Part shown: positions 51,948-62,462 of the stretch, one piece after another
How the letters are laid out: every line of letters begins with the position of its first letter
How positions within the stretch are numbered: position 1 is the first letter of the stretch
NCBI RefSeq assembly: GCF_016921195.1
Contig: NZ_JAFGYF010000005.1
Span: forward strand, 186,001-250,000
DNA: 64,000 bases
Source: Cellulosimicrobium cellulans
GTDB lineage: Bacteria; Actinomycetota; Actinomycetes; Actinomycetales; Cellulomonadaceae
Direction of reading: 5' to 3'
Notes under the pieces: model-generated
The model's input: the letters and a program-made list of their open reading frames with translations, nothing else
Database searches by the model: none
What the model was told of the DNA's origin: nothing
Position numbers and translations under genes: made by a program

Positions 51948-54103
51948 GCGTGGCAGGCGGTGGCACGGTCACCGAGGTGCCGCTGGCCAGCACCCAGCTC
52001 GACTACCACGCGCTCAACGCGATGCTGAACCTCTACGGCCCGAACGGCGAGATCCAGTTCGACAAGGACCGCGAGGCCGCGCGCGCGTACTTCCTCCAGC
52101 ACGTCAACCAGAACACGGTGTTCTTCCACGACCTGCAGGAGAAGCTCGACTACCTCGTCGAGAACAAGTACTACGACCCGGCCGTGCTGGCGAAGTACGA
52201 CCGCGCGTTCGTCAAGTCGCTCTTCGAGTTCGCGTACTCCAAGAAGTTCCGCTTCGAGACGTTCCTGGGCGCGTTCAAGTACTACACGTCGTACACGCTC
52301 AAGACGTTCGACGGGAAGCGGTACCTGGAGCGTTTCGAGGACCGCGTGTGCATGGTCGCGCTCGGTCTCGCGGACGGCAACGAGCAGGCCGCGCTCGACA
52401 TCGTCGAGGAGGTCATCTCGGGCCGCTTCCAACCCGCGACCCCGACGTTCCTCAACGTCGGCAAGGCGCAGCGCGGTGAGCCCGTGTCGTGCTTCCTGCT
52501 GCGCATCGAGGACAACATGGAGTCCATCGCGCGCGGCATCAACTCCGCGCTCCAGCTCTCCAAGCGCGGCGGCGGCGTCGCCCTGCTCCTGTCGAACATC
52601 CGCGAGCACGGCGCGCCCATCAAGCACATCGAGAACCAGTCGTCGGGCGTCATCCCCGTGATGAAGCTCCTCGAGGACTCGTTCTCCTACGCGAACCAGC
52701 TCGGCGCGCGCCAGGGCGCCGGTGCGGTGTACCTGCACGCGCACCACCCGGACATCCTGCGGTTCCTCGACACCAAGCGCGAGAACGCGGACGAGAAGAT
52801 CCGCATCAAGACGCTGTCGCTCGGCGTCGTGATCCCGGACGTCACGTTCGAGCTCGCCAAGAAGAACGAGGACATGTACCTCTTCTCGCCGTACGACGTC
52901 GAGCGCGTCTACGGCAAGCCGTTCGCCGACATCTCGGTCACCGAGAAGTACGACGAGATGGTCGACGACTCGCGCATCCGGAAGACGAAGATCAAGGCGC
53001 GCGACTTCTTCCAGACGATCGCCGAGCTGCAGTTCGAGTCCGGCTACCCGTACATCATGTTCGAGGACACGGTGAACAGGGCGAACCCGATCAAGGGCCG
53101 CATCACCCACTCGAACCTCTGCTCGGAGATCCTCCAGGTCTCGACGCCGTCGACCTTCAACGAGGACCTCTCCTACGACCACGTCGGCCGCGACATCTCC
53201 TGCAACCTCGGGTCGCTCAACATCGCCAAGACGATGGACTCGCCGGACTTCGCCAAGACGATCGACACCGCGATCCGCGCGCTCACCGCGGTCTCGGACC
53301 AGACGAGCATCGAGTCGGTGCCGTCGGTCAAGCGCGCGAACGAGGCGGGACACGCGATCGGCCTCGGCCAGATGAACCTTCACGGCTACCTCGCGCGCGA
53401 GCGGATCCACTACGGGTCCGAGGAGGGCATCGACTTCACGAACATCTACTTCTACACGGTCGCCTACCACGCGATCGCGGCGTCGAACCGCCTGGCGATC
53501 GAGCGCGGGCGCGCGTTCGGGGGCTTCGAGGACTCGAAGTACGCGTCGGGGGAGTACTTCGACAAGTACACCGACCAGGTGTGGGAGCCCGCCACGGAGC
53601 GCGTGCGCCAGCTCTTCGCCGACGCCGGCGTGCACATCCCGACGCAGGACGACTGGAAGGCCCTCAAGGCCTCGGTCATGGAGCACGGGATCTACAACCA
53701 GAACCTCCAGGCCGTCCCGCCGACCGGCTCGATCTCCTACATCAACAACTCGACGTCCTCGATCCACCCGGTGCCGTCGAAGATCGAGATCCGCAAGGAG
53801 GGCAAGATCGGGCGCGTCTACTACCCGGCGCCCTACCTGACGAACGACAACCTCGAGTACTACGAGGACGCGTACGAGATCGGCTACGAGAAGATCATCG
53901 ACACGTACGCCGCCGCGACGCAGCACGTCGACCAGGGCCTGAGCCTCACGCTGTTCTTCAAGGACACGGTCACGACGCGCGACGTCAACCGCGCGCAGAT
54001 CTACGCGTGGCGCAAGGGCATCAAGACGCTCTACTACATCCGCCTCCGTCAGATGGCCCTGGAGGGCACGGAGGTCGAGGGTTGCGTCAGCTGCATGCTG
54101 TAG
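51944..54103 (+). CDS. nrdE: Class Ib ribonucleotide reductase large subunit NrdE
   Basis: 719 residues from GTG 51944, which overlaps the nrdI stop; an in-frame TTG at 51917 (MATTVTDSG) is also plausible. Reduces ribonucleoside diphosphates. Conserved: [16 protein letters not shown] (catalytic-site Cys), NLCSEILQ (active-site Asn, Cys and Glu), [21 protein letters not shown], and C-terminal EGCVSCML (redox cysteines served by NrdH). No N-terminal ATP-cone activity domain, as usual for class Ib. Confidence 0.96.
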   Translation: MSVAGGGTVTEVPLASTQLDYHALNAMLNLYGPNGEIQFDKDREAARAYFLQHVNQNTVFFHDLQEKLDYLVENKYYDPAVLAKYDRAFVKSLFEFAYSKKFRFETFLGAFKYYTSYTLKTFDGKRYLERFEDRVCMVALGLADGNEQAALDIVEEVISGRFQPATPTFLNVGKAQRGEPVSCFLLRIEDNMESIARGINSALQLSKRGGGVALLLSNIREHGAPIKHIENQSSGVIPVMKLLEDSFSYANQLGARQGAGAVYLHAHHPDILRFLDTKRENADEKIRIKTLSLGVVIPDVTFELAKKNEDMYLFSPYDVERVYGKPFADISVTEKYDEMVDDSRIRKTKIKARDFFQTIAELQFESGYPYIMFEDTVNRANPIKGRITHSNLCSEILQVSTPSTFNEDLSYDHVGRDISCNLGSLNIAKTMDSPDFAKTIDTAIRALTAVSDQTSIESVPSVKRANEAGHAIGLGQMNLHGYLARERIHYGSEEGIDFTNIYFYTVAYHAIAASNRLAIERGRAFGGFEDSKYASGEYFDKYTDQVWEPATERVRQLFADAGVHIPTQDDWKALKASVMEHGIYNQNLQAVPPTGSISYINNSTSSIHPVPSKIEIRKEGKIGRVYYPAPYLTNDNLEYYEDAYEIGYEKIIDTYAAATQHVDQGLSLTLFFKDTVTTRDVNRAQIYAWRKGIKTLYYIRLRQMALEGTEVEGCVSCML

Positions 54104-55222
<1,119 letters not shown>

Positions 55223-55240
55223 CCGTCACCCGTTCCCGCG

Positions 55241-55283
55241 CCGAGGGCCCCGACCTGCAAAAAACTGCGGGTTCGGGCCCTCG
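55241..55283 (+). terminator. Terminator after nrdF
   Basis: Stem with a bulge (arms from 55241 and to 55283), the loop containing an A-run. It ends the nrd operon. Confidence 0.6.
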
Positions 55284-55303
55284 TCGTCTGGCATAGTCCC
55301 GGC

Positions 55304-56173
55304 ATGCGCATGCTCAGGGAGCGGCTGCGCGCCGCGGGCCTCGACGACGTGACCTCCGTCGAGCCGGTGAGCGGCGGGCTCGCCGCGACGGCCGGGCTGG
55401 CCCGGCGGACCGACGCCGAGCCGCTGTTCGTCAAGGCGTTCGACGCGGACGCGCCAGGCGACGACGTCTTCACCGTCGAGGCCGAGGGCCTGGCCGCTCT
55501 CCGCGCCGCCGGCGTCGAGACCCCTGAGGTCGTCCACGCGGGCGCCGATCTCCTCGTCCTGTCGGCGCTCGCCCCGCGGCCGTCGACGCGGGACTTCTGG
55601 GAGGAGCTCGCGCACTCGCTCGCGCACGTGCACACCACGACGCGGAGCGAGCGCTTCGGGTGGCACCAGGACGGCTGGCTCGGCCGCCGTCGGCAGGTGA
55701 ACACCTGGACGGAGGACGGGTTCGAGTTCTTCGCGCAGCACCGGCTGCTGCGCTGGCTCGACGAACCCCGGGTCCACGCCGCACTCGGTGCGGCGGACCG
55801 CGCAGCGCTCGAGCGCCTGTGCGCGCGGCTCCCGGAGGTGCTGCCGGGAGGTCCGGCCTGCCTGACGCACGGCGACCTGTGGGCGTCGAACGTGATGGCG
55901 ACCGCCGACGGTCGTCCGGCGCTCATCGACCCGGCCGTCTCCTACACGTGGGCGGAGGTCGACCTCGCCCACGTGTGGACGACCGCGCCCCCGCCCGAGG
56001 CCGACGCCTTCTTCGGCCTCTACGCGGAGCTCACGGGCCTCGACGACGACTGGCATGAGCGCATGCCCGTCGTCCAGCTCCGGCAGCACCTGGCCGTCGT
56101 CGCGCAGTTCGAGCCCGACTGGGGCGCGGCGGACGCCGTCCGCGCGACGCTGGCCCCCTTCCGGACGCGCTGA
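55304..56173 (+). CDS. Fructosamine-kinase-family protein
   Basis: 289 residues with a protein-kinase-like (APH-type) fold. LFVKAFD (Lys), LTHGDLWASNVM (catalytic HGD.W..N) and LIDPAVSYTWAEVDLAHV (DP metal motif) match fructosamine/ketoamine kinases that start repair of glycated amines. CATAGT (55292-55297) six bases before the ATG suggests a leaderless mRNA. Substrate is from family knowledge. Confidence 0.88.
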   Translation: MRMLRERLRAAGLDDVTSVEPVSGGLAATAGLARRTDAEPLFVKAFDADAPGDDVFTVEAEGLAALRAAGVETPEVVHAGADLLVLSALAPRPSTRDFWEELAHSLAHVHTTTRSERFGWHQDGWLGRRRQVNTWTEDGFEFFAQHRLLRWLDEPRVHAALGAADRAALERLCARLPEVLPGGPACLTHGDLWASNVMATADGRPALIDPAVSYTWAEVDLAHVWTTAPPPEADAFFGLYAELTGLDDDWHERMPVVQLRQHLAVVAQFEPDWGAADAVRATLAPFRTR

Positions 56174-56191
56174 CCGTCGACGGGCGGCGGC

Positions 56192-56752
56192 TCAGTCGTT
56201 CGGGCGGGACTGCGCGCCCTCGACCGGCGGGTCGGCCGACCACGGGAACGTGATCCAGAGGTCGGTGTCCTTCCACGAGTAGTCCGGCTGGATGATGGTG
56301 CGCGGCTTGGTGTACAGCACCGCGGACCGCGCCTCGGCGCCGTGGTTGCTGAGCATCTCCATGACCAGGGCGAGCGTCCGCCCGGAGTCCGCGACGTCGT
56401 CGACCACGAGCACGTGCGCGCCCGGCAGGTCGGACGTGTCCATGAGCGGCGGGAGCACGCGCGGGTCGGTGAGGGTCTGGCCGATGTCGGTGTAGAACTC
56501 GACGTTGAGCGTCCCGACGCCTTTGGTCCCGAGCGCGTACGCGACCGCGCCGCCGGGTAGGAGACCGCCGCGGGCGACCGCGATGACGACCTCGGGGCGG
56601 AACCCGCTCGCCACGACCTGCTCGGCGAGCTCGCGCGCGGCGACGCCGAACGTCTCCCACGTGAGCACCTCGCGCTCCGGCGGGACGGCGAAGCTGGGCG
56701 ACGACGCGTCGTCGGGCACGGAGGGGACCGGGGTCGTGGAGGCGTCCGTCAT
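56192..56752 (-). CDS. Phosphoribosyltransferase-domain protein
   Basis: 186 residues from ATG 56752. PRPP-binding loop HVLVVDDVADSGRTLALVM and FRPEVVIAVARGGLLPGGAVAYALG fit type I phosphoribosyltransferases of the hypoxanthine/xanthine type. It may salvage purines, but the exact base is not clear. TACGCT (56764-56759) lies six bases before the ATG. It converges with the fructosamine-kinase-like gene. Confidence 0.85.
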   Translation of the reverse strand: MTDASTTPVPSVPDDASSPSFAVPPEREVLTWETFGVAARELAEQVVASGFRPEVVIAVARGGLLPGGAVAYALGTKGVGTLNVEFYTDIGQTLTDPRVLPPLMDTSDLPGAHVLVVDDVADSGRTLALVMEMLSNHGAEARSAVLYTKPRTIIQPDYSWKDTDLWITFPWSADPPVEGAQSRPND

Positions 56753-56844
56753 GGATCGAGCGTACGTCGCGCGACGCGCGGGCTCTGCCAGTCCAAGGCC
56801 CGGCGGTCCGCGCCTCACGACCCGGCCCGCTACCCGCGACGACA

Positions 56845-56877
56845 GAGGGCCGCACCCCGTGTCGGGGTGCGGCCCTC
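56845..56877 (-). terminator. Terminator hairpin downstream of the FKBP gene
   Basis: Perfect 14-bp stem (56845-56858 with 56864-56877), 28 bp beyond the FKBP stop on the minus strand. Confidence 0.75.
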
Positions 56878-56905
56878 CGTGGAGCGGTGTCGGCTCGGTG
56901 CCGGG

Positions 56906-57892
56906 TCAGTACGCCGCGAGGATGTCCACGACGAAGACGAGGGTCTCGCCCGCGAGCTCGTTCGTGTTCGTGTCGCTCTTCTCGCCGTAGCCGAGCGAGG
57001 GCGGGATGACGAGGAGCACCTGGCTCCCGACGGTCTGGCCGGACAGGCCCTGGGTCCAGCCGGCGACGACGCCGCTCAGCGGGAAGGTGGAGGGCTCACC
57101 GCGGTCCCACGACGAGTCGAACTGCTCGCCGTCGAGCTTCCAGCCCGTGTAGTGCGCGATGACCGTCTGGTCCTCGGTGACCTCGGGGCCGCTGCCCTTG
57201 ATGAGCGGCTGCACGACGAGCTCGGTCGGCGCGGTGTAGCCCTCGGGGATCTCGACCGACGGCTTGCCCGTGTCGTCGAGCGTGACGACGGGCAGCCCCT
57301 CGGCGGGCGTCACGGCCTCGCCCTCTGCGCGGTCCGGGACGTCCGCGGGGTCGGGCGCGACCGGGGCGTCCTTGACGGCCGTGACCTCGCCGACCGTGAG
57401 GACGGCCGAACCGTCCTGCCCCGGCGCTGCGAACAGGAAGCGCGTGCCGACCTTCTTGCCAACCAGCGCCTCGAGCAGCTGCGGGTACACCTGGTCGTCG
57501 AGGACGACCGGCTGCGCCGAGTCGTCCTCCCAGGTCGAGCCGAGCTTCGACCCGTCCGTGCCGGAGTACGCCGCCTGGTGGAGCGTGACCTCCTGGCCCT
57601 TGGCGATCTCGTCACCGTCGCCGTCGTTCAGCGAGAGCGCGGCCGCGCCGGAGACCTCGAGCGGGGCCTCGAACTCGACGGTCGGCTCGCTGCCGGGGTC
57701 GCCCGTGACCGTGACGGCCTCGAGCACCGCGACGTCCTCGGGCGACGACGTCGCGCCGTCGGTCGCGCCGTCGGAGGCGGACGGGCTCGGCGACGTCTCG
57801 TCGCCGGACCCGCCCTCCGACGAACAGCCGGAGAGGACGAGGGCGGCGCCCAGGGTGAGCGCGGCGACGCCGCGCAGGGTGCGGTGCTTCAC
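56906..57892 (-). CDS. FKBP-type peptidyl-prolyl isomerase lipoprotein with two FKBP-like domains
   Basis: 328 residues from GTG 57892. Lipoprotein signal with LVLSGCSS (Cys ~23), then a Ser/Asp/Gly/Thr linker. First FKBP-like domain (~95-180; GDEIAKGQEVTLHQAAYSG) is degenerate. The second (~225-328; VIAHYTGWKLDGEQFDSSWDRGEPSTFPL, VPPSLGYG-like IPPSLGYG, LVFVVDIL) has the full active-site pattern. Assists folding of exported proteins at the outer face of the membrane. Confidence 0.92.
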   Translation of the reverse strand: MKHRTLRGVAALTLGAALVLSGCSSEGGSGDETSPSPSASDGATDGATSSPEDVAVLEAVTVTGDPGSEPTVEFEAPLEVSGAAALSLNDGDGDEIAKGQEVTLHQAAYSGTDGSKLGSTWEDDSAQPVVLDDQVYPQLLEALVGKKVGTRFLFAAPGQDGSAVLTVGEVTAVKDAPVAPDPADVPDRAEGEAVTPAEGLPVVTLDDTGKPSVEIPEGYTAPTELVVQPLIKGSGPEVTEDQTVIAHYTGWKLDGEQFDSSWDRGEPSTFPLSGVVAGWTQGLSGQTVGSQVLLVIPPSLGYGEKSDTNTNELAGETLVFVVDILAAY

Positions 57893-58112
57893 GAGGGGGG
57901 TCCTTCGGGTCGGTGGGACGGCAGGGCCGTCGGGTCTGGGCCGCACCCGCACGACGGCGGTCGTCGGCGTCCCGGGTCGGGGCCGCCTCGCGTCCGCGCG
58001 CCGGGTGCAGCACCGGCCCGGACACTCTAGCGGTCCCACCTGGACACCTGCTGGGAGGTCCGGGGCTTCCTCGCACGAGGCCGTGCGCGAGCCGCCGGGG
58101 GAGAATGGGCGC

Positions 58113-58418
58113 ATGCCGTCCCGCCGACCGTCCCGCAAGCGACCCTGGGGAGCGGAGCCCGCGCCCCTCGACCTGGACCGCGTGCTCGGCGGTGCGCGCC
58201 GCGAGTCCGGGGCCGACGGCGAGTGGCAGGTCCGCACGGTCCGCGGCGGTTCCAAGACGTACCTGTGCCCGGGCTGCAACCAGGAGATCCCGCCCGGCAC
58301 GGGCCACGTGGTCGCGTGGCAGGAGGACTCGTTCTTCGGCGCCGAGACGGCGCTCGACCACCGCCGGCACTGGCACACGTCGTGCTGGCAGGCGCGCGGG
58401 CGCCGTCGTCCTCGCTAG
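58113..58418 (+). CDS. Small conserved actinobacterial protein with CxxC/HxxxC pattern
   Basis: 101 residues, very basic at both ends. YLCPGCNQEIPPGTGHVVAW and HRRHWHTSCW give CxxC...H...HxxxC, a likely zinc site. Similar proteins are often labelled ATP/GTP-binding without proof; no nucleotide motif is visible here. GAGAAT six bases before ATG 58113 suggests leaderless expression. Confidence 0.75.
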   Translation: MPSRRPSRKRPWGAEPAPLDLDRVLGGARRESGADGEWQVRTVRGGSKTYLCPGCNQEIPPGTGHVVAWQEDSFFGAETALDHRRHWHTSCWQARGRRRPR

Positions 58419-58451
58419 AGGTCCGTGGCGGACGAACTAGGCTCGACCACG

Positions 58452-59309
58452 ATGAGCACCGCACCCGATCCCGCGCCCGCCGGAGCCGACGCGCCGGCCG
58501 GTCCGACCCCTATCCGGTCCCTGACGGTCCTGCCCGCGCGGCGCGAGGACGTCGAGCTGCACACCGCGGACGGGCTGACGCTCGTCGGCGAGCTCGCGCT
58601 CCCCGCCGACCGCGACCCGGTCGCGACCCTCGTCACGCTGCACCCGCTGCCGACGCACGGCGGGTACATGGACTCCCACGTGTACCGGAAGGCGGCGTGG
58701 CGCCTGCCCGCGCTCGCCGACCTCGCGGTGCTGCGGTTCAACACGCGCGGGACGTCGTCGCCGCGCGGCACGAGCGAGGGCTCGTTCGACGGCGGCGAGG
58801 CCGAGCGCTTCGACGTCGCCGCGGCCATCGAGCTCGCGGAGTTCCGCGACCTGCCGCACCGCTGGCTCGTCGGGTGGTCGTTCGGGACGGAGCTCGCGCT
58901 CAAGCACGGGACCGACCCGGCCGTGGAGGGCGCGATCCTGCTCTCGCCGCCGCTGCACCGCGCGACGGACGAGGACCTCGACCGCTGGGACGCGTTCGGC
59001 AAGCCGCTCGTCGTGCTCGTCCCCGAGCTCGACGACTACCTGCGCCCCGACGAGGCGCGCCGACGCTTCGCGCGCGTGCGCAACGCCGAGGTGATCGGCG
59101 TCGACGGTGCCAAGCACCTGTGGGTGGGGGAGTCGTCGGTGCGCCGGGTGCTCGACGAGATCGTCGGCCACGTGCGCCCGGGGTTCCCGCTGCCGCTGCC
59201 GACCGAGTGGTCCGGCGACGGGGACGAGGCCGCGACGGCCGAGCGCGACACCGCCGACTCCGACCAGGCGAGCTACGACGCGAGCCGGTCGGACGGCGTC
59301 GACGACTGA
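58452..59309 (+). CDS. Alpha/beta hydrolase
   Basis: 285 residues, cytosolic. LHPLPTHGGYMDSHVYRKAAWRL, nucleophile elbow GWSFGTELAL (Ser), PELDDYLRPDEA (Asp region) and DGAKHLWVG (His) give the triad layout of the dienelactone-hydrolase-like group. TAGGCT (58438-58443) lies eight bases before the ATG. C terminus acidic. Substrate unknown. Confidence 0.85.
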   Translation: MSTAPDPAPAGADAPAGPTPIRSLTVLPARREDVELHTADGLTLVGELALPADRDPVATLVTLHPLPTHGGYMDSHVYRKAAWRLPALADLAVLRFNTRGTSSPRGTSEGSFDGGEAERFDVAAAIELAEFRDLPHRWLVGWSFGTELALKHGTDPAVEGAILLSPPLHRATDEDLDRWDAFGKPLVVLVPELDDYLRPDEARRRFARVRNAEVIGVDGAKHLWVGESSVRRVLDEIVGHVRPGFPLPLPTEWSGDGDEAATAERDTADSDQASYDASRSDGVDD

Positions 59310-59390
59310 CACCCCCGGCGGGACGGCCCCGGGCGTGGGACGGTGGGACGAGACCTGACGGCGACGGACGCACGACCTGAGGAGGACGAC

Positions 59391-60179
59391 GTGACGACGG
59401 CCCCGCTCGAGACCTTCACGCTGCGCGAGGGGTACGGGACCCCGCTCGTGCTGCTGCACGGCTTCCCGCTGGACCACCGCATGTGGGGCGACGTCGCGGC
59501 CGCGCTGCCGGGCGAGCCCACCGTCGTCGCCGTCGACCTCCCGGGGCTCGGTGCGAGCCCGCTGGCGGGCGACCCGGCGTCGATCGAGGCGTCCGCCGAC
59601 GCCACCGCCGCCGCGCTCACCGCGGCGGGGATCACGCGCGCCGTCGTGGCGGGGCTGTCGATGGGCGGCTACGTCGCGCTCGCGCTCGCCGAGCGGCAGC
59701 CCGACCTGGTCGCCGGGCTCGGGCTCGTGGACACGAAGTCCACCGCCGACTCCGACGACGCACGGGCCAACCGGCTGCGAGTCGCGGACGAGGTGACGCG
59801 GTCCCAGACCGTCGACGCCGTCCTCGGCATGCCGGGCGTGATGCTCGGCGAGACGAGCAAGGCGGCGCGCAAGCACCTCACCGCGCGGCTCGAGGAGTGG
59901 ATCCGCGGGCAGCGTCCCGACGGCGTCGCGTGGTCGCAGCGCGCGATGGCGGCACGCCCGGACCGCACCCACGTCCTCGAGGGGTTCACCGGCCCGGTGG
60001 CCGTGGTCGTCGGGGAGGAGGACGCGATCACGCCCACGGCGGAGGCGGAGCACATGGCGGACGCCGCGCCCGCCGCGCAGCTGGTCCTCGTGCCCGGTGC
60101 CGGGCACATGAGCGCCGTCGAGGACCCGGACGCGGTGGCGGACGCCCTCGCCGACCTGCTCGCCCGCGCGTCCGTCTGA
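59391..60179 (+). CDS. Alpha/beta-fold hydrolase
   Basis: 262 residues. LVLLHGFPLDHRMWG (oxyanion loop), GLSMGGYVAL (Ser), GEEDAITPTAEAEHM (Asp) and GAGHMSAVE (His). Resembles carboxylesterase/haloperoxidase-type and 3-oxoadipate-enol-lactonase-like enzymes. GTG 59391 follows GAGGAGGA. It is unrelated in close sequence to the hydrolase just upstream. Confidence 0.88.
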   Translation: MTTAPLETFTLREGYGTPLVLLHGFPLDHRMWGDVAAALPGEPTVVAVDLPGLGASPLAGDPASIEASADATAAALTAAGITRAVVAGLSMGGYVALALAERQPDLVAGLGLVDTKSTADSDDARANRLRVADEVTRSQTVDAVLGMPGVMLGETSKAARKHLTARLEEWIRGQRPDGVAWSQRAMAARPDRTHVLEGFTGPVAVVVGEEDAITPTAEAEHMADAAPAAQLVLVPGAGHMSAVEDPDAVADALADLLARASV

Positions 60180-60209
60180 CCCGACCGCCCGGCGGCGGCG
60201 CGCTCGTCG

Positions 60210-60656
60210 TCAGCGGCCGTCGAGCACGAGCGCGAGCGCGTCGGCGAGGTCGATCGACTCGCCGTCCCGGCCGCCCTTGCCCAGCACCAGCGGCGGGTCC
60301 GACGGCTCGACGCTCACCCCGCGCAGCCGCCCCAGCACGGTGCCGGGCACCCCGAGCACGTAGAACTCCCCGTCCTCGCCGACGGCGACGCTGCGGTTGC
60401 GGCGCAGGTACCAGCCCTTGAGCGGGGTCCGGTAGGTGGCCGTGCCGTCGAACGACCGGGCGCGCAGCGGCTCGGGCGCGAGGCCGCGCTCACGAGCACG
60501 CACCACGAACTCGGCGAGGAGCGCGCGCGCCGCGGCGCTCTCCCGCGCGCGCCGGCGGTCGAGCTCGCGTTGCTGGTGCGCCGCGGCCTCGGTCCGCTGC
60601 CGACGCCAGTCGTCGGCAGCGGACCCGGTGCGGTCCGCGGGGTCCGCGGAGGACAC
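60210..60656 (-). CDS. Conserved protein of unknown function downstream of the DivIVA-domain gene
   Basis: 148 residues. N-terminal charged helix (WRRQRTEAAAHQQRELDRRRARESAAARALL), then a small beta domain (GTATYRTPLKGWYLRRNRSVAVGEDGEFYVLGVPG). It starts three bases after the stop of the coiled-coil gene and is probably co-transcribed. No function assigned. Confidence 0.75.
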   Translation of the reverse strand: MSSADPADRTGSAADDWRRQRTEAAAHQQRELDRRRARESAAARALLAEFVVRARERGLAPEPLRARSFDGTATYRTPLKGWYLRRNRSVAVGEDGEFYVLGVPGTVLGRLRGVSVEPSDPPLVLGKGGRDGESIDLADALALVLDGR

Positions 60657-60659
60657 CGG

Positions 60660-62087
60660 TCAGGCCGGTGCGGGAGCGTCGGTCTCGGCCTCGGCGTCCG
60701 CCTGACCGGCGGAGCCCCGCTTCGTCGAGGCGCCCGACCCGTCCTGCTGGGTCGGCTCCTCGGCGACGACCGGGAACTCGGCCGTCATGAGCGTCGCCGC
60801 CCGCGCCTGCTGTGCGGGCGTGCCCGCGGGCACCGCCGCCTTCTTCTTGACGGGAGCCTTCGCGGCCTCGGCCTCGCCGCCGAGGAGCCCCCGCAGCTCG
60901 TCGAGGTAGGTGTTGATCGAGTCGTGCTGGCGCGTGAGGTCCTCGAGCTGACGCTGGGCGACGGTGCGCTGCTGCTCCGCCTCCGCCTTCGCGTCGCTCA
61001 CCGTCTGCTCCGCGAACGCCCGTGCCTCGGCGACGATCTGGTCGGCGTTGCGACGGGCCGTCGACATGAGGTCCTTGACGTACGCGTCGGACTCCCGGCG
61101 GACCTTCTCGGCCTGCTCCAGCGCGCGCGCGACGCGCTTCTCGGCCTCTGCCGCATGCTCCTCGGCCGTGGAGACGAGCTTCTCCGTCTCGGCCTTGGCG
61201 GCGGCGTGGCGCTCCGCGTTCTCGCGCTCCGCCTCCTCGCGGCGACGCACGACCTCGAGCTCGGCGTCGGCGAGCGCGGTGCGGGCCTTGTCGCGCAGCT
61301 CCTCCATCTCCGACGTGACCGCGTTGGCGGCCTCGGTCGCCTTGCGCTGCGCCTCGTCGACCTGGCGCTGCGCCTCGCGACGCGCGTTCTCCAGGAGCTC
61401 GGCGGCCTCGCGCTCGGCGGCCTCGCGCTGGGCGGCGGTCTCCGCCGCCACACGGGCACGCAGCTCGGCGGCCTCGCGCTCGGTCGTGACGCGCAGCTCC
61501 GTCGTCTCGCGCTCCACCGTCGCCCTCAGCGTCCCGAGCTCGCGCTCGAGCGACGCCCGGCGCTCGCTCTCCTCGGTGGCGATCGCGCTCTGGATGCGCG
61601 CGGCCTCGCGCTCGGCGGACCCGACGAACTCCTCGGCCCGGCGCTGGGCGTTGAGCAGCGTGCCCTCGGCCTCCGAGGCGCTCGTGGCGCGGATCTCCTC
61701 GGACTCGAGCCGCGCGCTGTTGAGGAGCTCGGCGACCTCGTTCTCCGCGCGCGAGCGCACCTGGCCCGCCGAGAGCTTCGCGCGCGCCATGATGTCGGCG
61801 GCCTGGGCGTTGGCCTGCGAGAGGATGTCCGCGGACTGCTCCTCCGCGGAGCGCATGAGCTGCTCGATGCGGGAGCCGAGGCCGGCGTACGAGGGGCGTT
61901 CCGCCTCGCGGAGCTGGCGCTGGGCGTCGTTGAGCTCGCTCGTGAGCTGCATCGCGCGGGCGTCCGCGGCCTCGACGCGCGCCCGCGCGTCCTCCACGGC
62001 CTTCTCCAGCCTCGCGAGCTGGGCCTCGACCTGGACGCGGTCGTACCCGCGCATCGTGATGGGGAAGAGCGTGCGCTCGTCGGACAC
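60660..62087 (-). CDS. DivIVA-domain, Scy/FilP-like coiled-coil protein
   Basis: 475 residues from GTG 62087, eight bases after GGAGG. A short DivIVA-like membrane-curvature motif (LFPITMRGYDRVQVEAQLARLE, residues ~6-27) is followed by an almost unbroken Ala/Glu/Arg coiled coil to ~430, then a low-complexity tail. Relatives Scy and FilP form cytoskeletal filaments that organise polar growth in streptomycetes (family knowledge; FilP-like proteins are sometimes mislabelled cellulose-binding). Probable role in cell shape or polar growth. Confidence 0.82.
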   Translation of the reverse strand: MSDERTLFPITMRGYDRVQVEAQLARLEKAVEDARARVEAADARAMQLTSELNDAQRQLREAERPSYAGLGSRIEQLMRSAEEQSADILSQANAQAADIMARAKLSAGQVRSRAENEVAELLNSARLESEEIRATSASEAEGTLLNAQRRAEEFVGSAEREAARIQSAIATEESERRASLERELGTLRATVERETTELRVTTEREAAELRARVAAETAAQREAAEREAAELLENARREAQRQVDEAQRKATEAANAVTSEMEELRDKARTALADAELEVVRRREEAERENAERHAAAKAETEKLVSTAEEHAAEAEKRVARALEQAEKVRRESDAYVKDLMSTARRNADQIVAEARAFAEQTVSDAKAEAEQQRTVAQRQLEDLTRQHDSINTYLDELRGLLGGEAEAAKAPVKKKAAVPAGTPAQQARAATLMTAEFPVVAEEPTQQDGSGASTKRGSAGQADAEAETDAPAPA

Positions 62088-62462
62088 GTCGATGACCTCC
62101 GGTGCTGGTTCGTCGCGGCCTCCGCCGCCGGGCGGCGTCCCCTCCCGAGGAGGGCGGGCGCGGCGGTCGTGCCACGGCCCCGCCGTGCTCCGACCAGGAT
62201 ACGGGGATCGCGCTGTCCTGAATACCCGGATTGGAGCAGGTGAGACGATGGTCGCAGTGCTGCGGGACGGACGGCGCAGGGTCAGGTGGCACCCGGTCCG
62301 ACGGTGCGACGCGTGCCCTTCCTGAAGGCCGGCTGACGAGCGTGGGACCGTGGGGAGAGAGGCTCGTGAACGGATCGTGAGGATCCGCGCACGATCTCCC
62401 GCGGTCGATCTACGAGGGGTTTCGCACCTATTCTGGAACGTCGATCGACGAAGGGAAGCTCG
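62088..62462. other. Divergent intergenic region
   Basis: 375 bp between the DivIVA-domain gene (minus) and the membrane protein gene (plus). TATCCT on the minus strand (62201-62196) and TATTCT on the plus strand (62429-62434) are the best -10 candidates. A 7-bp inverted repeat GATCGTG/CACGATC (62373-62379, 62390-62396) lies between them. No convincing gene. Confidence 0.45.

Noticed and set aside
62248-62325. 25-codon ORF MVAVLRDGRRRVRWHP... in the divergent region
   Set aside because: Arg-rich translation typical of noncoding GC-rich DNA and no supporting context, although GGAGC lies upstream.
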